The position numbers and the translations under genes are program-made. From Pseudomonadota bacterium (GTDB taxonomy: Bacteria; Pseudomonadota; Gammaproteobacteria; Burkholderiales; Burkholderiaceae), in NCBI GenBank assembly GCA_963205525.1, contig CAUJJP010000063.1:1-9089 (forward strand): DNA of 9,089 bases, given 5' to 3'. This document shows, piece by piece, positions 6,875 through 9,089 of the stretch. Below the pieces are notes generated by a model. It saw only the letters and a list, made by a program, of their open reading frames with translations. It did not search any database and was not told where the DNA came from. Each line of letters begins with the position of its first letter. Within the stretch, counting starts at the first letter, position 1.

Positions 6875-8499
6875 CTTGTCCACCGAATCCGCCGCACGCC
6901 GGGGCGGCACTTGCACGCTGCGCCTGGGCAGCACTCGCACGCTGCGCAGGGCGCGCACTGGGCCCGCTGGCCCTGCTGGTCCTGAGCGCCTGCGCCGCCC
7001 TCCCCGCCCCGCCTGCCGACAGCGCGGCGCCGGCACCCGACCCCGTCGCCGCAACCCCCGCAGCGGCCCCCGCTGCGGCCGTCGTCGCACCATCGGCCAC
7101 GGTGCCAGCCACGCCTGCTGCAGTCGCTGCGCAGGCGGCGCCGGACGATGCCGGCGCCGCCGCGCCATCCAGCGCGCAGGCGCAGCGCATCCGCAGCGAC
7201 CTGTGGCAGCGCGTGCGCCAGGGCCTGGCGGTGCCCGACCTCGACGACGAGCGCGTCGCCAAGTGGGAGGCCTTCTACGCGCAGCGCCCGGACTACGTGG
7301 CGCGCATGATGGAGCGCGGCTCGCGCTACCTGTTCCACATCGTCGAGGAGGTCGACGCGCGCGGCCTGCCGATGGAGCTGGCGCTGCTGCCCTTCATCGA
7401 GAGCGCCTTCAACCCGCAGGCCAAGTCCAGCGCGGCAGCGGTCGGCATGTGGCAGTTCGTCGCCGCCACCGGGCGCGATTTCGACCTGCGGCAGAACCTG
7501 ATGCGCGACGACCGACGCGACGTGATCGCGTCCACCCGCGCGGCACTGGACTACCTGCAGTCGCTGCATGAGCGCTTCGACGACTGGCAGCTCGCGCTCG
7601 CGGCCTACAACTGGGGGCCGGGCAGCGTGGCGCGCGCGGTCAAGCGCAACCTCGGCGCGGGCCGTGCGGCCGGCTATGGCGAGCTGCGCATGCCGGAGGA
7701 GACGCGCCAGTACGTGCCCAAGCTGCAGGCGATGAAGAACATCGTGCTGCGCCCGCAGGACTACGGGCTGACGCTGCCGGCACTGGAGAACCACCCGGCC
7801 TTCCTCGCCGTGCCGATCGAGCGCGACATCGACGTCGAGCTCGCGGCACGCCTGGCCGGCCTGGAAGAGGCCGAGTTCCGGGCCTACAACCCGCAGCACG
7901 CCAAGCCCGTGATCCTGGCCGCCGGCACCTCCCAGGTCCTGCTGCCCTTCGACGCCGCACAGCAGTTCGAGCACGGCCTGCGCGCGCACCGCGGTCCGCT
8001 GGCGAGCTGGACGGTCTGGGTCGCGCCGCGCACCATGCCGGCGGCCCAGGCGGCGAAGATGGTCGGCGCCAGCGAGGCCGAGCTGCGCGCGGTGAACCGG
8101 ATTCCGCCGCGCATGCAGTTGCGCGCCGGCTCGGCGATCGTCGTCCCACGCCGCGCCACGCACGCCACCGACGTGACCGAGCACCTGGCCGAGAACGCCG
8201 CCATCCAGCTCGTGCCCGAGGCCGCGCCGCTGCGCCGCACCCTGGTGCGGATCGGCCGCCGTGGCGACACCGTGGCCGGGGTCGCGCAGCGCTACAAGCT
8301 GCGTGCCCAGGACGTGGCGCGCTGGAACGATGTCGGCCTGAAGGCCAGCTTCAAGCCCGGCAGCCAGGTGGTGGTGATGCTGCAGCCCAAGCGAGCCACC
8401 CGCGCCGCCCGTACCGCGCGCAGCGCCCGCACCGCGCGCAGCGCTGCCAGCGCCCACAGCAGCCGGCCCAGCGTGCGCGCGGCCAAGTCCGGGCGCTGA
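6871..8499 (+). CDS. mltD: Membrane-bound lytic murein transglycosylase D-like lipoprotein
   Basis: Peptidoglycan lyase that cleaves MurNAc-GlcNAc bonds with formation of 1,6-anhydro-MurNAc; predicted outer-membrane lipoprotein of 542 residues. The ATG at 6871 overlaps the gloB stop and is preceded by GGAAGGA nine bases upstream. The lipobox LSAC gives a lipidated Cys41 after an unusually long signal n-region that contains AALARCA twice (12-18, 20-26). An Ala/Pro linker spans about 42-105. The SLT domain (about 150-290) shows catalytic Glu177 in LLPFIESAFNP, GMWQF (192-196), AYNWGPG (245-251) and PEETRQYVPKLQAMKN. Two LysM-like peptidoglycan-binding domains follow: a degenerate one (about 379-425) and a clearer one (about 457-505). 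A basic Ala/Arg/Ser tail ends the protein. E. coli MltD (452 residues) also carries LysM domains and adjoins gloB, supporting the name. Confidence 0.92.
   Translation: MTCPPNPPHAGAALARCAWAALARCAGRALGPLALLVLSACAALPAPPADSAAPAPDPVAATPAAAPAAAVVAPSATVPATPAAVAAQAAPDDAGAAAPSSAQAQRIRSDLWQRVRQGLAVPDLDDERVAKWEAFYAQRPDYVARMMERGSRYLFHIVEEVDARGLPMELALLPFIESAFNPQAKSSAAAVGMWQFVAATGRDFDLRQNLMRDDRRDVIASTRAALDYLQSLHERFDDWQLALAAYNWGPGSVARAVKRNLGAGRAAGYGELRMPEETRQYVPKLQAMKNIVLRPQDYGLTLPALENHPAFLAVPIERDIDVELAARLAGLEEAEFRAYNPQHAKPVILAAGTSQVLLPFDAAQQFEHGLRAHRGPLASWTVWVAPRTMPAAQAAKMVGASEAELRAVNRIPPRMQLRAGSAIVVPRRATHATDVTEHLAENAAIQLVPEAAPLRRTLVRIGRRGDTVAGVAQRYKLRAQDVARWNDVGLKASFKPGSQVVVMLQPKRATRAARTARSARTARSAASAHSSRPSVRAAKSGR
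6904..6951 (+). repeat. 24-bp tandem duplication in the mltD signal peptide
   Basis: Two adjacent 24-bp units (6904-6927 and 6928-6951) encode AALARCAW and AALARCAG. They lengthen the n-region of the lipoprotein signal peptide to about 30 residues. The units differ at only a few bases, which suggests a fairly recent in-frame duplication. The hydrophobic core and lipobox follow downstream and are unaffected. Confidence 0.75.
8410..8445 (+). repeat. 18-bp tandem duplication in the mltD basic tail
   Basis: Two 18-bp units (8410-8427, 8428-8445), 16/18 identical, each encode RTARSA at residues 514-525 of the MltD-like protein. They are part of an Arg/Ala/Ser-rich C-terminal tail (about 507-542) beyond the last LysM domain. 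The tail is strongly basic and probably disordered. It could bind anionic cell-wall polymers or nucleic acid non-specifically; no specific function can be assigned. Confidence 0.75.
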
Positions 8500-8542
8500 A
8501 GCCAGTGTGGCGCGCCAGAATACTGGAACTCATCTTTTCTGC

Positions 8543-8583
8543 ACCCGCATGCTCCAACCGCCCGGGAGGTGGGCGATGCGGGT
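8543..8583. other. hairpin downstream of mltD
   Basis: A perfect 8-bp stem pairs 8543-8550 (ACCCGCAT) with 8576-8583. A further short stem can form inside (8553-8556 with 8570-8573), across a two-base internal mismatch. It begins 44 nt after the mltD stop. No T-tract follows on either strand, so intrinsic termination is not well supported. A weaker inverted repeat, CCAGT (8502-8506) with ACTGG (8522-8526), precedes TCTTTT at 8533-8538 and is the only other terminator-like candidate after mltD. Confidence 0.3.
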
Positions 8584-8585
8584 AG

Positions 8586-8795
8586 CAATGGCGATTGAGT
8601 CGGATGCGCAGACGGACCGAGAGCTTCGGGTCCTGGCACAGCGCAAGCGAATCGAGATTCGTCTTCAGCAGCGATCCCAAATCCTTCATCTGGACCGCCA
8701 GCGCCTCGGACATCCTGGCCAAGGTCACGCGGGCCAAGGCCACCTTGGCTGCCGCCTCACGATCAGCGCAGAACAGCACGGCGCACTACACTAGG
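8586..8795 (+). pseudogene. possible IS630-family transposase remnant (C-terminal end)
   Basis: The plus-strand frame after a TAG at 8583-8585 has no good start codon. It contains DPKSFIWTASASDILAKVTR (from 8673), which resembles the C-terminal DPKPFVWTK-ADEIL pattern of IS630-family transposases. The preceding residues look like a poorly preserved version of the usual upstream segment. The catalytic DDE residues are not found, and the frame runs into the neighbouring insertion sequence without its own stop. This is therefore a fragment rather than a gene. The opposite strand has an open frame from a GTG at 8779, but it looks like the antisense shadow of this remnant. Identification rests on motif memory only; an unrelated hypothetical protein is possible. 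Confidence 0.4.
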
Positions 8796-9089
8796 GGTTC
8801 GTTAAGCAATAACATGAACACTCAGCCAGGCCGAATGTGGTAGTTCCAATCGCCGTGAAAGTCCTCGGCCTCCAGCTTGATGGAGGCCATTTCTAAGTCC
8901 GTGACCGAAACCCCCTTCGGGTAGGCTGCCGTGTCGAGTTCGGCGCGTACCGCCAGCCCGCTGCGTGTCGTGGTGCTGGCGATGAGGTTGACGATGACCT
9001 CGTGACTGACCAGCGGTCGTGCGCGCCAGTTCATCGTGATGAAGGAGAACAGCCGGTGCTCGATCTTGTTCCACTTGCTGGTGCCCGGC
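8794..9089 (-). mobile_element. ISAzo13-family insertion sequence, one end (rest outside window)
   Basis: The element's transposase 3' end occupies 8822-9089. The terminal boundary is inferred to lie shortly after the transposase stop, near 8794, where sequence starting GGGGTTCGTTAAGC begins. That stretch is clearly less GC-rich than the chromosome. The other end and any target duplication lie beyond the window, so the boundary cannot be proved. The adjacent CACTACACTA could be the end of the neighbouring IS630-like remnant. IS630-type elements target TA, so the shared TA at 8792-8793 would fit a junction of two elements. Confidence 0.55.
8822..9089 (-). CDS. ISAzo13-family transposase, C-terminal 88 residues (5' end outside window)
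   Basis: Transposase of an ISAzo13-type insertion sequence, a DDE-type DNA-strand transferase. The minus-strand frame is open from the window edge (first full codon at 9086-9088) to a TGA at 8822-8824. The visible part begins PGTSKWNKIEHRLFSFI, a conserved block of the family that carries the probable third catalytic acid (the Glu before HRLFSF). Family-typical segments follow: NWRARPLVSHEVIV, STTTRSGLAVRAELD, YPKGVSV and DFHGDWNYHIRPG at the C-terminus. The fragment is undamaged as far as visible, so the element may be complete beyond the edge. Confidence 0.85.
   Translation of the reverse strand, partial: PGTSKWNKIEHRLFSFITMNWRARPLVSHEVIVNLIASTTTRSGLAVRAELDTAAYPKGVSVTDLEMASIKLEAEDFHGDWNYHIRPG

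Noticed and set aside
6271..8457. Long minus-strand open frame opposite gloB and mltD
   Set aside because: Antisense shadow in GC-rich coding DNA; the plus strand carries complete catalytic motifs of two known families.
8351..8779. Minus-strand frame starting with GTG at 8779
   Set aside because: It overlaps the mltD 3' end and reads as the complement of the IS630-like remnant. It has no recognisable domain and a stop (TAG) three codons before the GTG.

Overview
The window is very GC-rich, densely coded bacterial chromosome. The neighbourhood mltD-gloB-yafS-like methyltransferase-rnhA is the one known from E. coli and many beta- and gammaproteobacteria. Together with the GC content, the protein styles and an ISAzo13-type transposase, this suggests a betaproteobacterium, probably Burkholderiales or Rhodocyclales. 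The genus cannot be settled from the sequence alone.

Layout from left to right. Bases 1-201 are the 3' end of moaA (plus strand), ending in the family's C-terminal Gly-Gly. Bases 202-351 hold two 75-bp tandem repeats that fill almost the whole gap between moaA and the convergent pump gene. Each unit contains two hairpins, and most differences between the two copies are paired, compensatory changes in the stems. Bases 359-4694 (minus strand) are a two-gene RND efflux operon: a periplasmic adaptor followed by an HAE-1-type inner-membrane pump. No outer-membrane channel gene or regulator is seen. Bases 4817-6105 (minus strand) are a YafS-type methyltransferase followed by rnhA (RNase HI). Bases 6104-8499 (plus strand) are gloB (glyoxalase II) and an mltD-like lipoprotein lytic transglycosylase, joined by an ATGA overlap. 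The methyltransferase and gloB are divergent and their start codons share the tetranucleotide CATG. Bases 8500-9089 are mobile-element debris: a degraded IS630-like transposase 3' end (plus strand, tentative) abutting the 3' end of an ISAzo13-family transposase (minus strand) that runs out of the window.

How the genes work together: moaA belongs to molybdopterin synthesis. The RND pair should form the inner-membrane and periplasmic parts of a proton-driven exporter that needs an outer-membrane channel encoded elsewhere. gloB, the methyltransferase, rnhA and mltD are a conserved housekeeping neighbourhood without an obvious common pathway. The part least explained by known features is the covarying tandem hairpin repeat at 202-351.
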